A stretch of 64,000 nucleotides of DNA, taken from the NCBI GenBank assembly GCA_023419315.1, contig JAEZYE010000043.1, forward strand, positions 1 to 64,000. Direction: 5' to 3'. Shown here piece by piece: positions 1 to 8,427 of the stretch. This DNA comes from Pseudomonadota bacterium (lineage in GTDB: Bacteria > Pseudomonadota > Gammaproteobacteria > Xanthomonadales > Xanthomonadaceae). Every line of letters begins with the position of its first letter. Positions within the stretch are counted from its first letter, which is position 1. Both the position numbers and the translations under genes were made by a program. The notes under the pieces were generated by a model. It made no database searches. It was given only the letters and a program-made list of their open reading frames with translations, and was not told where the DNA came from.

Positions 1-2145
1 GTCCAGCTCCACGAACAGGCCGAAGCTGGTCACGCCGCTGATCACGCCATCGAACTGCCCGCCTACGTGCTTTTCCATCCACGCGGCGCGGTAGCGCTCG
101 TCGACCTCGCGCTCGGCCTCATCGGCACGGCGCTCACGCTCGGAGCACTGCAGCGACAAGGCCGCCATTTCGTGCGGCGAATAGGTGTAGCGGTCCACGC
201 GCTTGCCGGTCAGGCCGTACTTGATCGCGCGATGGACCAGCAGGTCCGGGTAGCGGCGGATCGGCGAGGTGAAGTGCGCGTACGCCTCCAGCGCGAGGCC
301 GAAGTGGCCGTTGTTGTCGGGCGAATACACCGCCAGGCTCTGGCTGCGCAGCAGCACCGACTCCAGCAGCGCCGCATCGGGCCGGTCGCGAATCTTCTTC
401 AACAACCGCGTGTAGTCGCGCGGCTGTACCTTGCCCCACGCAGGCAGGCTCAGCTTGAATTCCTTGAGGAACTCCAGCAGGTCTTCGTACTTGGATTCCG
501 GCGGCTTTTCGTGCACGCGGTACGGCGCCGGAATGCGCTTCTGCAGCAGGTATTTCGCCGCTTCCACATTGGCGGCGATCATGCATTCCTCGATCAGCTT
601 GTGCGCATCGTTCCGCTGCAACATGCCGGCCTGGGTCACTTCACCGGTGTTGTCGAGCACGAACCGCACTTCGGAGGATTCGAACTCGATGGCACCGCGT
701 GCCTGCCGCGCCTTCGCCAGTACCTGATACAGCTGATGCAGGCGTTCGACATTCGGCAGCAGCGCGCCGATGTCGCGCCTGGCGTCGGCATCATCCAGGC
801 CCACCGCATTCCACACTTGCGTGTAGGTCAGCCGCGCGTGCGAGTTCATCACCGCTTCGTAGAACTTCGAGCGCGTCACCTCGCCCTCGTGATTGATCTG
901 CATGTCGCACACGAAGCACATGCGATCGACTTTCGGCTTCAGCGAGCAGATGCCGTTGGAAAGCGTCTCCGGCAGCATCGGCACCACAAATCCGGGGAAA
1001 TACACCGAGGTGGCGCGCTTCTGCGCTTCATCGTCCAGCGGCGTGCCGGGCCGCACGTAATGGGAGACATCGGCAATCGCCACGACGAGGCGGAACCCGG
1101 TGCGATTGCTTTCGCAATAGACCGCGTCATCGAAATCCTTGGCATCTTCACCGTCGATGGTGACCAGCGGCGTCGCACGCAGATCCACGCGGCCTTCGAG
1201 CATGCTTTCTTCCACCGTCAGCGGCACGGCCGTCGCTTCGGCCAGCGCCTCCGGCGGGAATTCGCTGGGGATGTCGTGTCCGTGGATCGCCGCTTCCACC
1301 ACCAGCGACGGCGTCAACTTGTCGCCCAGCACGGCCAGGATGCGGCCGATGGGAGGACGACGTGCATCCGGCGCCTGGGTCAGTTCGCACACGACCAGTT
1401 GTCCGTCACGCGCGCCGAGCGTGGCGTCCGGTGGAATCTGCACGTTGCGCTGCACGCGCTTGTCATCCGGAGCGACATAGGCAATGCCTGCTTCGAAACC
1501 GAAGCGGCCGATGAGGCGGGTCAGCCGCCGCTCCAGCACGCGCGCGACGCTGCCTTCGCGCCGACCGCGCCGATCGATGCCGGTGACGTTCGCCAGCACG
1601 CGGTCGCCGTGCATCACCTTGCGCATTTCATACGGCGGCAGGAACAAGTCATCGCCCCCGCCGGCATCGGGACGCAGGAAGCCGAAGCCATCGGGATTGG
1701 CGATCACGACGCCGGGAATCAAATCCGTGTGCTGCACCGGGGCATAGCCGCCGCGCCGGTTCTGAACGACCTGTCCGTCACGCAACATCGCGCCCAGGCG
1801 TTTACCCAGCGCGTCCTGGCGGTCCGGCGTCACCAGCCCGAGACGGTTCGCGATGTCCTCGGCCAGTTGCGGACCGTCGGACGCTTCGAGCAAGCCGAGG
1901 ATCGCCTCGCGCGAAGGAATCGGGTCCGCATAGCGGGCCGCCTCGCGCGCCGCGTGCGGATCGGTGAAGGCACCGGAGCGCGATGCCGGACGCGGCGTCG
2001 CAACGGATTTGCGTGGGCGCGCCGCAGGCGCCGGCAGATCCGGCATCCATGGCGGCCGCGAACTCGTGCCGGTCTTGCGCGCGGGCGCGCGGCCGGCCTT
2101 TCCGGAGACGGACTTTCCGCCGCCTTTGCTGGTCTTCTTGGTCAT
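1..2145 (-). CDS. rnr: Ribonuclease R (3' end beyond window)
   Basis: Processive 3'-to-5' exoribonuclease that degrades structured RNA, including rRNA, and takes part in mRNA decay. The visible 715 residues begin at ATG 2145. They hold a basic Lys/Arg-rich N-terminal extension, a winged-helix (HTH_12-like) region around residues 70-130, cold-shock-like domains, and the RNB catalytic domain. The RNB metal-binding motif DGEDAKDFDD lies near residues 330-341. The frame runs off the left edge at the start of the C-terminal S1 domain (GVISGVTSFGLFVELD), so the end is not visible. An upstream ATG at 2153 is followed at once by a stop, which fixes the start. The gene is divergent from tRNA-Leu. The catalytic motif makes the family call firm. 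Confidence 0.96.
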   Translation of the reverse strand, partial: MTKKTSKGGGKSVSGKAGRAPARKTGTSSRPPWMPDLPAPAARPRKSVATPRPASRSGAFTDPHAAREAARYADPIPSREAILGLLEASDGPQLAEDIANRLGLVTPDRQDALGKRLGAMLRDGQVVQNRRGGYAPVQHTDLIPGVVIANPDGFGFLRPDAGGGDDLFLPPYEMRKVMHGDRVLANVTGIDRRGRREGSVARVLERRLTRLIGRFGFEAGIAYVAPDDKRVQRNVQIPPDATLGARDGQLVVCELTQAPDARRPPIGRILAVLGDKLTPSLVVEAAIHGHDIPSEFPPEALAEATAVPLTVEESMLEGRVDLRATPLVTIDGEDAKDFDDAVYCESNRTGFRLVVAIADVSHYVRPGTPLDDEAQKRATSVYFPGFVVPMLPETLSNGICSLKPKVDRMCFVCDMQINHEGEVTRSKFYEAVMNSHARLTYTQVWNAVGLDDADARRDIGALLPNVERLHQLYQVLAKARQARGAIEFESSEVRFVLDNTGEVTQAGMLQRNDAHKLIEECMIAANVEAAKYLLQKRIPAPYRVHEKPPESKYEDLLEFLKEFKLSLPAWGKVQPRDYTRLLKKIRDRPDAALLESVLLRSQSLAVYSPDNNGHFGLALEAYAHFTSPIRRYPDLLVHRAIKYGLTGKRVDRYTYSPHEMAALSLQCSERERRADEAEREVDERYRAAWMEKHVGGQFDGVISGVTSFGLFVELD

Positions 2146-2193
2146 CGGTTCATGGTACACCCCGCATGAATGCAGGCCGCGCGAAAGAAGTGT

Positions 2194-2222
2194 TTGACAA
2201 TCCCCGGTGGACCCCACACAAT
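2194..2222 (+). promoter_or_regulatory. Sigma-70 promoter of tRNA-Leu
   Basis: A -35 box TTGACA at 2194-2199 and a -10 box CACAAT at 2217-2222 are separated by 17 nt. Transcription would start near 2229, about 12 nt before the tRNA. Confidence 0.75.
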
Positions 2223-2240
2223 TCGCGCCCTGCACACCTC

Positions 2241-2325
<85 letters not shown>

Positions 2326-2352
2326 TGCAACACCGGCTTCTTCGGAGGCCAG

Positions 2353-2384
2353 CACAAAACCCCGCTTCGGCGGGTTTTTTTGTG
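2353..2384 (+). terminator. Intrinsic terminator after tRNA-Leu
   Basis: Hairpin CCCGC-TTCG-GCGGG (about 2361-2374) flanked by an A-run and followed by seven T residues. The A/T flanks extend the pairing. Confidence 0.9.
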
Positions 2385-2455
2385 CCCGTGACTTCCTGCA
2401 CTGTCGGCCCCATTGCGGCCGGGCGAATTTGCGGTTTCGTCCCAGGAGAGAGTCC

Positions 2456-2836
2456 ATGTTCCAAGTCCGTTCGTTGCGCCGCTGGACCATGACGGTCCTG
2501 ACCGCGCTGCTGTTCGCGTTTTCGACCGGTGCAATGGCCCAGCGCGCCGATGGCGCCGTCGCCGGCAATGCCACGCCAGGTGATCAGGTCAACATCGTGA
2601 ACCTCGATACCGGTCTGAAGCGCGAGACCAAGGTCAATGACGATGGTCGCTACCGCTTCGGTTCCGTGCCGCTGGGCAAGTACCAGGTGACGATTACGCG
2701 CGGGGAAGAACGTGTGCTCAGCGCCGTGGTCACCCTGCGTCCGGGCACCACGGCGCGGCCGCCGACGCCGGCGGCGCCTTCCACTGCTGCCGGTGAAGCG
2801 CCGCAACCGGCCGCCGAAACGCCCGCATCGAACTGA
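2456..2836 (+). CDS. Small secreted protein with carboxypeptidase-regulatory-like fold
   Basis: A 126-residue predicted exported protein. The start ATG 2456 follows an AGGAGAG ribosome site. A signal peptide with a twin-Arg-like basic N-terminus and a hydrophobic core ends near AMA|Q (about residue 28). It is followed by a beta-sandwich-like segment with the pattern GAVAGNATPGDQV..NLDTGLKRE..DDGRYRFGSVPLGKYQV. The tail is rich in Pro, Ala and Thr (from about residue 95). The middle segment resembles, from memory, the N-terminal extension of Oar-type TonB-dependent receptors, but no plug or barrel follows. The gene is flanked by terminators on both sides and so looks monocistronic. Its function is unknown. 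A periplasmic or surface role is inferred only from the signal peptide. Confidence 0.75.
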   Translation: MFQVRSLRRWTMTVLTALLFAFSTGAMAQRADGAVAGNATPGDQVNIVNLDTGLKRETKVNDDGRYRFGSVPLGKYQVTITRGEERVLSAVVTLRPGTTARPPTPAAPSTAAGEAPQPAAETPASN

Positions 2837-2856
2837 GGCATTGCCGTCCATACCAG

Positions 2857-2879
2857 AACCCCGCTCCGGCGGGGTTTTT
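2857..2879 (+). terminator. Intrinsic terminator before parC
   Basis: Stem AACCCCGC / GCGGGGTT with a TCCG tetraloop, followed by a T-run (2875-2879). Confidence 0.9.
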
Positions 2880-2945
2880 CTTTTGGCCGGCTCTACGGCT
2901 CGCCGGTAGAATTGCCGCACGAACCAACGCAGAAGCAACCGCACG

Positions 2946-5189
2946 ATGAGCGAAACGATCCGCCCCACGTTCCACGGCTTCGAGCAGATCCCGCTGCGCG
3001 AATACGCCGAGCGCGCCTATCTGGACTACTCGATGTATGTCGTCCTGGATCGCGCCCTGCCCTTCATCGGCGACGGCCTGAAGCCGGTGCAGCGCCGCAT
3101 CATCTACTCGATGAGCGAACAGGGCCTCAACGCTGGCGCCAAGCCTAAGAAGTCCGCGCGCACAGTCGGCGACGTCATCGGCAAATACCATCCGCATGGC
3201 GACAGCGCGTGCTACGAGGCGATGGTGTTGATGGCGCAGCCGTTCTCGTACCGCTATCCGCTGATCGAAGGCCAGGGCAACTTCGGTTCACCGGACGACC
3301 CGAAGTCGTTCGCGGCCATGCGTTACACCGAAGCCAAGCTGACGCCGATCGCGGAAGTCCTGCTTGGCGAACTCGGCCAGGGCACGGTCGACTGGACGCC
3401 CAACTTCGACGGCACGCTGGAAGAGCCGACCTGGATGCCGGCGCGCCTGCCGCATCTGCTGCTCAACGGCACGACCGGAATCGCCGTCGGCATGGCGACC
3501 GACGTGCCGCCGCACAACCTCAACGAAGTGGTGAGCGCGGTCATCCGCCTGATCGATGACCCCGACGCCAGCGTGGCGGATCTGTGCGAACACGTGCGCG
3601 GCCCCGACTACCCCACCACCGCCGAAATCATCACCCCGGCGGCCGACCTGCGGGCGATGTACGAAACCGGCAACGGCAGCGTGCGCGCACGCGGTACGTG
3701 GACGCGCGAGAACGGCAACATCGTCATCAATGCGCTGCCCTACCAGGTGTCGCCGTCCAAGGTGATCGAGCAGATCGCCGCGCAGATGCGCGCGAAGAAG
3801 CTGCCGTGGCTGGAAGACATCCGCGACGAATCCGATCACGCCAACCCGGTGCGTGTCGTGCTGATCCCGCGCTCCAACCGCGTGGATGTCGAACAGCTGA
3901 TGGGCCATCTGTTCGCCACGACGGATCTCGAAAAGAGTTACCGCGTCAATCTCAACATCATCGGCCTGGACGGACGGCCGCAGGTCAAGAACCTCAGGAC
4001 GCTGCTGACCGAATGGCTGACGTTCCGCTACGACACCGTCACCCGCCGCCTCAAGCACCGTCTGGAAAAAGTCGATCGCCGCCTACACCTGTTGGAAGGC
4101 TTGCTGATCGCCTACCTCAACCTGGATGAGGTGATCCGCATCATCCGCACCGAGGACGAGCCGAAGCCTGCGTTGATCGCGCGCTTCAAGCTCACCGAAG
4201 ATCAGGCCGACTACATCCTCGATACGAAACTGCGGCAGCTTGCACGTCTCGAAGAAATGAAGATCCGGGGCGAACAGGACGAACTCGCCGCCGAGCGCGA
4301 GAAACTGCAGTCCATCCTCGATTCGAAGAGCAAGCTGAAGAAGCTGATCAAGGACGAGCTCACCGCTGACGCGAAGAAGTTCGGTGATGCGCGCCGCTCA
4401 CCGCTGGTGCAGCGTGACGCCGCACAGGCGCTGGACGAAACCGATCTGGTCGCCTCCGAGCCGATGACCGTCGTGCTGTCCGAGAAGGGCTGGATCCGCG
4501 CGGCCAAGGGTCATGAGGTCGAAGCGGGTTCGCTGTCCTACCGCGAGGGCGATGGCCTGCTCGCATCGGTTCGTACCCGCAGCACGCAGCAGGTCGCGTT
4601 TCTCGATTCTGAAGGACGCAGCTATTCCACCGCGGTACATACGCTGCCTTCCGCGCGCGGCAACGGCGAACCGTTGACCGGACGCTTCTCGCCGGCGCCC
4701 GGCGCTTCCTTCCAGGCCCTGACCAGTGGTGAGAACGACACTCGCGTCGTGCTGGGCTCTTCGCACGGTTACGGTTTCGTCACCCGTTTCGAGAACCTGA
4801 CCGGGCGACAGAAAGCGGGCAAGGCCATGCTCAACCTGACGGCCGGCGCCAAGGTGCTTCAACCGGCCGGCGTGACGAACACCGACACCGATCGCGTCGT
4901 CGCGGTCACCAGCGCAGGCCACCTGCTCGCGTTTCCGCTGAGCGAGTTGCCCGAGCTGGACAAGGGCAAAGGCAACAAGATCATCGACATTCCGAAAGCA
5001 AAGCTTGGGACCGAGCGTGTGGTCGCCATCGCTGCGCTCTCACCCGGCCAGACGCTGCAGGTACGCAGCGGACAGCGCACGATGTCGCTGTCGTTCAAGG
5101 ACCTTGATGCCTACGTCGGGGCGCGTGCAACGCGCGGCGGTCTGCTGCCGCGCGGCTGGCAGAAAGTGGATGGCCTCGATGTGCAGTAA
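2946..5189 (+). CDS. parC: DNA topoisomerase IV subunit A
   Basis: ATP-dependent type IIA topoisomerase subunit that cuts and reseals DNA to decatenate daughter chromosomes; it works with ParE, which is not in the window. At 747 aa it has the usual ParC length. The catalytic tyrosine is Y127 in AAMRYTE. The quinolone-resistance region HPHGDSACYEAM carries Ser87 and Glu91, equivalent to E. coli S80 and E84, so the wild-type (susceptible) residues are present. The C-terminal beta-pinwheel begins near residue 500. The start ATG 2946 follows the terminator at 2857-2879, so a promoter must lie in the short gap. ParC rather than GyrA is inferred from length and the lack of a GyrA-box-like tail. Confidence 0.95.
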   Translation: MSETIRPTFHGFEQIPLREYAERAYLDYSMYVVLDRALPFIGDGLKPVQRRIIYSMSEQGLNAGAKPKKSARTVGDVIGKYHPHGDSACYEAMVLMAQPFSYRYPLIEGQGNFGSPDDPKSFAAMRYTEAKLTPIAEVLLGELGQGTVDWTPNFDGTLEEPTWMPARLPHLLLNGTTGIAVGMATDVPPHNLNEVVSAVIRLIDDPDASVADLCEHVRGPDYPTTAEIITPAADLRAMYETGNGSVRARGTWTRENGNIVINALPYQVSPSKVIEQIAAQMRAKKLPWLEDIRDESDHANPVRVVLIPRSNRVDVEQLMGHLFATTDLEKSYRVNLNIIGLDGRPQVKNLRTLLTEWLTFRYDTVTRRLKHRLEKVDRRLHLLEGLLIAYLNLDEVIRIIRTEDEPKPALIARFKLTEDQADYILDTKLRQLARLEEMKIRGEQDELAAEREKLQSILDSKSKLKKLIKDELTADAKKFGDARRSPLVQRDAAQALDETDLVASEPMTVVLSEKGWIRAAKGHEVEAGSLSYREGDGLLASVRTRSTQQVAFLDSEGRSYSTAVHTLPSARGNGEPLTGRFSPAPGASFQALTSGENDTRVVLGSSHGYGFVTRFENLTGRQKAGKAMLNLTAGAKVLQPAGVTNTDTDRVVAVTSAGHLLAFPLSELPELDKGKGNKIIDIPKAKLGTERVVAIAALSPGQTLQVRSGQRTMSLSFKDLDAYVGARATRGGLLPRGWQKVDGLDVQ

Positions 5190-5246
5190 ACAGTTCCGTT
5201 CAATGATGGACGACATGCACGCAGCCCCGTCGAGGAGCGCCGCCTG

Positions 5247-5906
5247 ATGGACGCCGGATTCTGGCTGCAACGCTGGCAGGAAGGCCGCATCGGCTTCCAC
5301 CGCAGCGAGGTCATGCCGCTGCTGAGCGAGTACTGGCCCACCCTCGATTTGGCCAAGGGCAGCCGCGTGCTGGTGCCGCTGGCGGGCAAATCATTGGACA
5401 TGCTCTGGCTTGCCGCGCAGGGCCACCGCGTTCTCGGTGTCGAACTGTCGCAGCTGGCGGTGGAGCAGTTCTTCGGCGAACACGCGCTGACTCCAACCGT
5501 CACCCAACTCGCCCGCGGCACACACTACTCCGTCGACGGAATCGAGCTGATCTGCGGCGACGTATTCGCACTGGATGATTCGGTTCTGGCCGACTGCAGC
5601 GCTGTCTATGACCGCGCTGCACTGATCGCCCTGCCCCAGGACATGCGCGAACGCTATGCGGCGCAGGTCTACGGCCGACTGCCCGCCGGTTCACGCGGAT
5701 TGCTGATCACGCTGGAGTATCCGCAGGATGAGAAGGCCGGCCCGCCGTTCTCGGTGGATGAGCGCGAAGTCGTGCGCCTGTACGGTCCGCAGTGGACAGT
5801 GGATTGCGTGACGCGCCGGGACATTCTTGCGAATGAACCCGCCTTCATGGCCGAAGGCGTGACCGCGCTTTCGACCGCGGTCTACCGGATGCAGCGCCGG
5901 GACTGA
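5247..5906 (+). CDS. tpm: Thiopurine S-methyltransferase
   Basis: SAM-dependent class I methyltransferase of the TPMT family (219 aa). Bacterial members methylate thiopurines and convert selenium or tellurium oxyanions into volatile methylated forms. The N-terminus MDAGFWLQRWQEGRIGFH is diagnostic. The SAM-binding motif I is RVLVPLAGKSLDM (about residues 44-56), followed by the acidic GVELS at the end of beta-2. The start ATG 5247 has a GAGG ribosome site 12 nt upstream. It lies 57 nt after parC in the same orientation and may be co-transcribed. The physiological substrate cannot be told from sequence. Confidence 0.93.
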   Translation: MDAGFWLQRWQEGRIGFHRSEVMPLLSEYWPTLDLAKGSRVLVPLAGKSLDMLWLAAQGHRVLGVELSQLAVEQFFGEHALTPTVTQLARGTHYSVDGIELICGDVFALDDSVLADCSAVYDRAALIALPQDMRERYAAQVYGRLPAGSRGLLITLEYPQDEKAGPPFSVDEREVVRLYGPQWTVDCVTRRDILANEPAFMAEGVTALSTAVYRMQRRD

Positions 5907-5926
5907 CCACGGCGCTGATTCCAGCC

Positions 5927-6409
5927 TTATTCCGTTGTGTTCCCGGACAGACGCGCAGTGAGGTAGTTCTCGATTCCGATACGGCGAATCAGACCGAGCT
6001 GCTGCTCCAGCCAATGTGCGTGGTCTTCTTCCGTGTCCTTCAGCTGCGCAACCAGCACGGCGCGGCTGACGAAATCTCCATGCTGTTCGCACAACGCGAC
6101 GCCGCGCGCCAGCTTGGCGCGCACTTCGTACTCGACATCCAGATCCAGTTGCAGCATTTCCTCGACGGTTCGGCCGGCGACGAACGAGGCCGGTCGCATG
6201 TCCGGATCGCCTTCAAGAAAGAGAATGCGCCGCAGCAGTGCGTCGGCATGCTCCGTTTCTTCCTGCATTTCGTGATCCAGTCGCGCGTAGAGCGACTTGA
6301 GCCCCATGTCCTCGTAACGGCGCGAGTGGATGAAGTACTGATCACGCGCAGCCAGTTCGCCGCGCAGCAGATCCTTCAGATAGTCGACAACTTCCGGGTG
6401 GCCTTTCAT
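5927..6409 (-). CDS. bfr: Bacterioferritin-family protein lacking the haem Met
   Basis: Iron-storage protein of the ferritin superfamily (160 aa) that forms 24-subunit shells and oxidises Fe(II) at a di-iron centre. The expected ferroxidase ligands are visible: E18, E51, H54, E93, and the Glu and His of TEEDHAHW, equivalent to E. coli E127 and H130. The residue equivalent to haem ligand Met52 is Thr52 (EETEHAD instead of DEMKHAD). This subunit therefore probably cannot make the usual bis-Met haem site and would resemble the non-haem partner subunit or FtnA-type proteins. An AGGAG site precedes ATG 6409. It converges with tpm with a 20-nt gap. Confidence 0.92.
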   Translation of the reverse strand: MKGHPEVVDYLKDLLRGELAARDQYFIHSRRYEDMGLKSLYARLDHEMQEETEHADALLRRILFLEGDPDMRPASFVAGRTVEEMLQLDLDVEYEVRAKLARGVALCEQHGDFVSRAVLVAQLKDTEEDHAHWLEQQLGLIRRIGIENYLTARLSGNTTE

Positions 6410-6557
6410 GGGGGGTACTCCTGCGAATGGGCGGCATGATGCCGCATCAGCCGCACGGGCGTTCTAATCGGAATCAGTTGCATTCCCCGACGGTGGTTCC
6501 ACCCGCCTGGATTACCGAGCCCTCGTCCACCTGGAACAGGGCTCGGCGTCCATGCGA

Positions 6558-8231
6558 TTACAGCGCGGCGTTGTGAACGCCCGCCACCGCACGACCGGAC
6601 GGATCCGCCGCCGCCGCGAAGCTTGCATCCCATGCAATGGCCGCCGGCGACGAGCACGCGATGGATTTGCCGCCCGGCACGGTTTCCGCGCACGCCTGTC
6701 CCGGATAGAACTGCTCGAACAGGCTGCGGTAGTAATAGCCCTCCTTGGTCTGAGGCGGATTGATCGGAAAGCGCTTGTCGGCGGCGGCAAGTTCGCGATC
6801 ACTGACCTGGGCTTCCGCGTGCGCCTTGAGGCCATCGATCCAGCCATAGCCCACGCCGTCGCTGAACTGCTCCTTCTGCCGCCACAGGATGCTCTCGGGC
6901 AGATAGCCCTCGAAGGCTTCGCGCAGCACGGCCTTCTCGATGCGTCCCTTGCCCGCCATCTTGTGCTGCGCATCCATCCGCATCGCCACGTCGAGGAATT
7001 CGACATCGAGAAACGGAACGCGCGGCTCGACGCCCCAGGCCATCATCGATTTGTTCGCGCGCAGGCAATCATAGTTGTAGAGCGCGTCGAGCTTGCGCAC
7101 CAGTTCCTCGTGGAATTCGCGCGCGTTCGGCGCCTTGTGGAAGTAGAGGTAGCCGCCGAAGATTTCGTCGGATCCTTCGCCGGACAGCACCATCTTCACG
7201 CCCATCGCCTTGATGCGCCGTGCGAGCAGGAACATCGGCGTCGACGCACGGATGGTGGTCACGTCATAGGTTTCGATATGGCGGATGACTTCGGGCAAGG
7301 CGTCGAGACCTTCCTCGAAGGTGTATTCGAAACCGTGATGCACGGTGCCGAGCGACTGCGCCGCCACTTCGGCCGCAGCCAGATCCGGCGATCCTTTCAG
7401 GCCGATGGCAAATGAGTGCAGGCGCGGCCACCAGGCTTCTGAACTGTCATCGTCCTCGACGCGTCGGCGCGCAAATCGCGCGGCGACCGCCGCGACCAGT
7501 GAGGAATCCAGTCCGCCGGACAGCAGCACGCCGTAAGGCACATCGGTCATAAGTTGACGATGCACGGCGCGTTCGAACGCTTCGCGCAACTCCTGTGCGG
7601 AGACCTCCACGCCCTGCACCGCGCCATATTCGCGCCATGGCTTGCGGTAGTACTGCATCAGCCGCCCTTCACTGCTGTCGTAATAGTGGCCGGGCGGGAA
7701 TTGCGCGACATCGGCGCAGATGCTCGACAGCGCCTTCATTTCCGAAGCCACGCAAAGACGGCCTTCGCGATCATGTCCCCAATAAAGCGGGCAGACACCC
7801 ATCGGGTCACGCGCAATCAGTGCGCGCTGCTTCACCGCATCCCACAGTGCGAACGCGAAGATGCCGTTGAGGCGGTTGAGGAACGACGCTGGTTCGTCCT
7901 CGCGATACAGCGCATTGATGACCTCGCAATCCGAACCGGTCTGGAAGGCGTACGGCTGCTTCAGTTCCTTTTTCAGTTCGCGATGGTTGTAGATCTCGCC
8001 GTTGACGGCCAGCGCGAGTTCCCCGTCCTGCGAACGCAACGGCTGCGATCCACCCGCTGGATCAACGATCGCCAACCGCTCATGCACGAGAATGGCGCCG
8101 TCGTCCAGGAACACGCCGCTCCAGTCCGGGCCGCGATGACGCTGCCGTTGCGAGAGATCGAGCGCTTGCCGGCGCAGCGCTATTTTGTCGTCGCCGGCTT
8201 GCAGGCCGAAGATGCCGAAGATGGAACACAT
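6558..8231 (-). CDS. asnB: Asparagine synthase B (glutamine-hydrolysing)
   Basis: Makes asparagine from aspartate, ATP and glutamine. The 557-aa protein has an N-terminal class II glutamine amidotransferase domain with catalytic Cys2 (MCSIFGIFG) and motifs RGPDWSG and NGEIYNH. The C-terminal synthetase domain has the ATP PP-loop SGGLDSS near residue 236 and a second loop SGEGSDEIFGGY. Length and motifs match E. coli AsnB. A strong site CCCAGGAG precedes ATG 8231. Upstream lies an Asn-rich leader ORF and an intrinsic terminator (8266-8420), which suggests control by attenuation in response to asparaginyl-tRNA. dapE, upstream on the same strand, also draws on aspartate-derived metabolism. Confidence 0.97.
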   Translation of the reverse strand: MCSIFGIFGLQAGDDKIALRRQALDLSQRQRHRGPDWSGVFLDDGAILVHERLAIVDPAGGSQPLRSQDGELALAVNGEIYNHRELKKELKQPYAFQTGSDCEVINALYREDEPASFLNRLNGIFAFALWDAVKQRALIARDPMGVCPLYWGHDREGRLCVASEMKALSSICADVAQFPPGHYYDSSEGRLMQYYRKPWREYGAVQGVEVSAQELREAFERAVHRQLMTDVPYGVLLSGGLDSSLVAAVAARFARRRVEDDDSSEAWWPRLHSFAIGLKGSPDLAAAEVAAQSLGTVHHGFEYTFEEGLDALPEVIRHIETYDVTTIRASTPMFLLARRIKAMGVKMVLSGEGSDEIFGGYLYFHKAPNAREFHEELVRKLDALYNYDCLRANKSMMAWGVEPRVPFLDVEFLDVAMRMDAQHKMAGKGRIEKAVLREAFEGYLPESILWRQKEQFSDGVGYGWIDGLKAHAEAQVSDRELAAADKRFPINPPQTKEGYYYRSLFEQFYPGQACAETVPGGKSIACSSPAAIAWDASFAAAADPSGRAVAGVHNAAL

Positions 8232-8265
8232 GAGGAACTCCTGGGTAATTTCTTGCTGGGCTGAA

Positions 8266-8297
8266 ATGAAAAAACCCGCACCTTGCGATGCGGGTTT
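8266..8297 (-). terminator. Attenuator terminator upstream of asnB
   Basis: On the minus strand the stem AAACCCGCA (8297-8289) pairs perfectly with TGCGGGTTT (8280-8272) over 9 bp. The loop has 8 nt, and the U-run (six in all) continues into CAUUU. It ends only about 40 nt before the asnB start codon, so it cannot serve the upstream gene dapE without also blocking asnB. The 5' arm ACCCGC (8295-8290) is also complementary to GCGGGT inside the leader ORF (8340-8335), giving an alternative antiterminator. Confidence 0.85.
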
Positions 8298-8324
8298 CCT
8301 GTGTCCTGGCTGATGTTGCCTTGC

Positions 8325-8420
8325 CTATTCGCAGACCCGCGGCGTCCACGCACGATTATTCGCACGCGCATTGTTGCGGCGGTTCGAATTGTTCGCGGTG
8401 GCATTCGACGGTCGGACCAT
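8325..8420 (-). CDS. Asn-rich attenuator leader peptide of asnB
   Basis: A 31-codon ORF, ATG 8420 to TAG 8325, in the dapE-asnB gap. Eight residues are Asn (positions 6, 10, 11, 13, 16, 17, 21, 22), with NN pairs at 10-11, 16-17 and 21-22. Five of the eight codons are AAT, although this genome favours GC-ending codons. The segment GCGGGT (codons 27-29) can pair with the 5' arm of the asnB terminator. A ribosome stalled at codons 21-22 would leave it free and allow antitermination. A ribosome reaching the stop would mask it and allow termination. No Shine-Dalgarno sequence is visible. A promoter is placed so that the transcript would begin at or next to the ATG. The peptide probably has no function beyond its translation. 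Confidence 0.8.
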   Translation of the reverse strand: MVRPSNATANNSNRRNNARANNRAWTPRVCE

Positions 8421-8427
8421 GGGCGGC

